DNA from: an uncultured Prevotellaceae bacterium
GTDB lineage: Bacteria > Bacteroidota > Bacteroidia > Bacteroidales > Bacteroidaceae
Direction of reading: 5' to 3'
Length of the DNA stretch: 37,705 bases
NCBI GenBank assembly: GCA_902800495.1
Contig: CADCET010000028.1
Coordinates: 1 to 37,705, forward strand
Part shown: one piece after another, positions 36,940-37,705 of the stretch
Position numbering within the stretch: the stretch's first letter is position 1
Layout: every line of letters starts with the position of its first letter
Made by a program: the position numbers and the translations under genes
Notes under the pieces: generated by a model
Databases searched by the model: none
What the model saw: only the letters and a program-made list of their open reading frames with translations
Told to the model about the DNA's origin: nothing

Positions 36940-36976
36940 AGAGGGCCGACAGAATTTCAGTAACTGTCAGTCCTCT
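36940..36976 (+). terminator. Probable terminator of the kinase operon
   Basis: AGAGG (36940-36944) with CCTCT (36972-36976) and an inner GACAG/CTGTC pair form a stem with a 3-nt internal loop on each side, followed by a short T run. An A8 run precedes it, so it could also act on the minus strand. Confidence 0.55.
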
Positions 36977-37032
36977 TTGTCAATATTCAGAGCGGAAGCC
37001 GCTCGAGTTCTGCTCGCTTTGCTTGCAAAAAA

Positions 37033-37062
37033 TCTTCAATTTTCAATGTTCAATTTTCAATC
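37033..37062. repeat. TCAATTT/TCAATGT spacer tract downstream of the small gene
   Basis: Repeating TTCAATTTTCAATGTTCAATTTTCAAT-like 7-8 bp steps lie immediately after the stop of the minus-strand small gene. The composition is the same as the spacers in the atp operon and before eda. Confidence 0.7.
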
Positions 37063-37065
37063 TAC

Positions 37066-37173
37066 TTAAAACGGTCCATAGCCCATGCACGACGTCGTTG
37101 TCAGTGCCGTCAGGAACGCTGTGAGTGCGGCTACTATCACCTTCACCGCCACCTCAATCACTCTCTTCTTCAT
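37066..37173 (-). CDS. Smalltalk-like small hydrophobic protein, complete, 35 residues
   Basis: ATG 37173 opens MKKRVIEVAVKVIVAALTAF and the frame ends TTTSCMGYGPF at a TAA. It matches the gene at the left edge of the window (KVIEIALRIVIAALTAALTAVTTTSCMGFGP) in nearly every position of the helix and tail. Conservation of the protein while the flanking DNA differs argues that it is translated. The pattern is two to three basic residues, one membrane helix, then Ser-Cys and six more residues: either a one-helix membrane peptide or a minimal lipoprotein. No HU gene is seen upstream within 530 bp. Function is unknown. Confidence 0.75.
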   Translation of the reverse strand: MKKRVIEVAVKVIVAALTAFLTALTTTSCMGYGPF

Positions 37174-37217
37174 GTGTTAATAAGGAATTAGAAATTAGGA
37201 ATACTTTTTGACCACGA

Positions 37218-37289
37218 ATTTCACGAATTATACGAAACTTGTCGAAGACTCACATTTCACGAATTATACGAAACTTGCCGAAGACTCAC
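37218..37289 (+). repeat. 36-bp tandem duplication
   Basis: 37218-37253 and 37254-37289 are identical except T at 37242 and C at 37278. Each unit starts ATTTCACGAATTATACG, a CACGAATT-type short repeat, so it is a duplication of a repeat-derived spacer. Confidence 0.9.
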
Positions 37290-37378
37290 GAGTGCTCGCA
37301 GTAATTTTGGCTGCGCGTTGTTTATTTTTTTTCGAATTTCACGCGCTCGACCTCCGGTCGCTTCGCTTGCGAAGAAAT

Positions 37379-37394
37379 GAAATCGTACGATTTC
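37379..37394. repeat. 16-bp perfect palindrome
   Basis: GAAATCGTACGATTTC reads the same on both strands. It lies next to a CTTCGC-TT-GCGAAG hairpin. It could be a protein-binding site or part of the repeat element. Confidence 0.7.
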
Positions 37395-37520
37395 TTGCTG
37401 CGCCAGCCAATTCGTTTAATTCGTAGTCATTCGATTTCTTCCGGCGCTAGTCAATTGTGTTTTTTGCTGCCATGTGTCTTAAATGGTTTTAAAGGGTTAA
37501 TACTACTTCAATTTTTCGAT

Positions 37521-37547
37521 TTTTCCGCTCGGCGCCTTGCGACGCTT
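37521..37547. repeat. Dispersed GC-rich repeat, copy B
   Basis: Identical over 27 bp to 13604-13630. Here the core is followed by about 44 extra bases (37548-37590) before the CTTGCGAAGAAT end seen directly after copy A, so the two copies differ by an internal insertion or deletion. Confidence 0.85.
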
Positions 37548-37611
37548 TCTTGCGCTCCGCTGGTGCTCAGGCGCTTCGCGGAGGTCTTGCGAAGAATTCT
37601 TCATTTTTTTC

Positions 37612-37678
37612 TAACTGGTCCATTTCGTCGTGCCAAGTGGCCAATTTAGCCCTCCTAACTGACCCAGTTTGTCGTTCC
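37612..37678 (-). repeat. Two 23-bp direct repeats near a leftward promoter
   Basis: 37612-37634 and 37656-37678 share the pattern TAACTG-nn-CCA-n-TT-n-GTCGT-n-CC at a 44-bp spacing. They lie just downstream of the leftward -7 element at 37691-37698, so they would be near the 5' end of any transcript from it. Confidence 0.65.
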
Positions 37679-37690
37679 GGATTGACAATG

Positions 37691-37698
37691 CAAAGATA
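37691..37698 (-). promoter_or_regulatory. Leftward -7 promoter element at the window edge
   Basis: On the minus strand TATCTTTG matches TAnnTTTG; its -33 would lie outside the window. The nearest gene in that direction is the small gene at 37173, which would give a leader of about 510 nt. Confidence 0.5.
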
Positions 37699-37705
37699 CG
37701 AATTT

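Larger units (their letters stand above)
37174..37705. other. Gene-free, repeat-rich region
   Basis: No convincing gene is seen. Contents in order are: a 36-bp tandem duplication (37218-37289); a CTTCGC-TT-GCGAAG hairpin near 37360; a 16-bp palindrome (37379-37394); a second copy of the dispersed GC-rich repeat (37521-37547); two 23-bp direct repeats (37612-37678); and a leftward -7 promoter element (37691-37698). Short frames here read through the repeats and look like chance. Confidence 0.7.

Noticed and set aside
37208-37426. 72-codon plus-strand frame
   Set aside because: It consists of the 36-bp duplication and other repeats; the apparent protein repeat is a by-product.
37503-37604. 33-codon minus-strand frame (MKNSSQDLREAPEHQ...)
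   Set aside because: It is the reverse strand of the dispersed repeat copy; its content follows from the repeat.
37377-37649. 90-codon plus-strand frame
   Set aside because: It runs through the palindrome and the dispersed GC-rich repeat, with no signal peptide of convincing form and no homology I recognise.

Overview
The window reads as a Bacteroidetes chromosome, most likely a gut or rumen Prevotellaceae (Prevotella/Segatella/Xylanibacter-like). The evidence is: promoters of the TTTG-N19/20-TAnnTTTG type in front of most transcription units; an F1Fo ATP synthase operon in Bacteroidetes order, beginning atpD-atpC and with a signal-peptide-bearing subunit a; a pectate lyase with a C-terminal tail like a type IX secretion sorting domain; a DUF2027-like protein; and tiny 'smalltalk'-like proteins at both ends. 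Species assignment is inference.

Layout. 1-118: 3' end of a tiny membrane/lipoprotein-like gene. 353-3415 (+): ilvB, ilvN and an acyl-ACP thioesterase. 3426-8157 (-): serine hydrolase, PL1 pectate lyase, KDG kinase and an NTP transferase resembling phosphocholine cytidylyltransferases. 8202-15442 (-): complete ATP synthase operon, atpD-C-(AtpI-like)-B-E-F-H-A-G. 15548-19570 (-): DUF2027-like gene, nadE and a GH28 polygalacturonase, closely packed. 19571-20056: noncoding, with two striking inverted-repeat structures. 20057-26450 (+): queA, gyrA and two paralogous secreted TPR proteins. 26512-32560: galacturonate catabolism, with uxaB, uxaA and a LacI-type regulator on the minus strand and a second KDG kinase plus KDPG aldolase on the plus strand. 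32538-36904 (+): a large two-module sensor kinase, a response regulator and a membrane protein, each overlapping its upstream neighbour; the kinase start lies inside the aldolase gene. 36905-37705: repeat-rich noncoding DNA with a second smalltalk-like gene.

How the genes fit together. Pectate lyase and polygalacturonase break pectin outside the cytoplasm. UxaB (tagaturonate to altronate), UxaA (altronate to KDG), KdgK and Eda then carry galacturonate carbon to pyruvate and glyceraldehyde 3-phosphate. The uronate isomerase (UxaC), a transporter and SusC/D are not in the window. Three promoters of the uronate cluster share an extended -33 motif, and three leaders share an A-rich motif before the start codon.

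The most unusual item is the 1033-residue kinase. Its first half has an intact ATPase (N, G1, G2 boxes) but no phosphoacceptor histidine. Its second half has an H-box-like motif and a degenerate ATPase. The halves are joined by a hydrophobic segment made of 9-bp tandem repeats that looks like a second signal peptide. The other recurring theme is short tandem repeats (7-9 bp units) filling intergenic gaps and in two places entering coding sequence (ilvB and the kinase).
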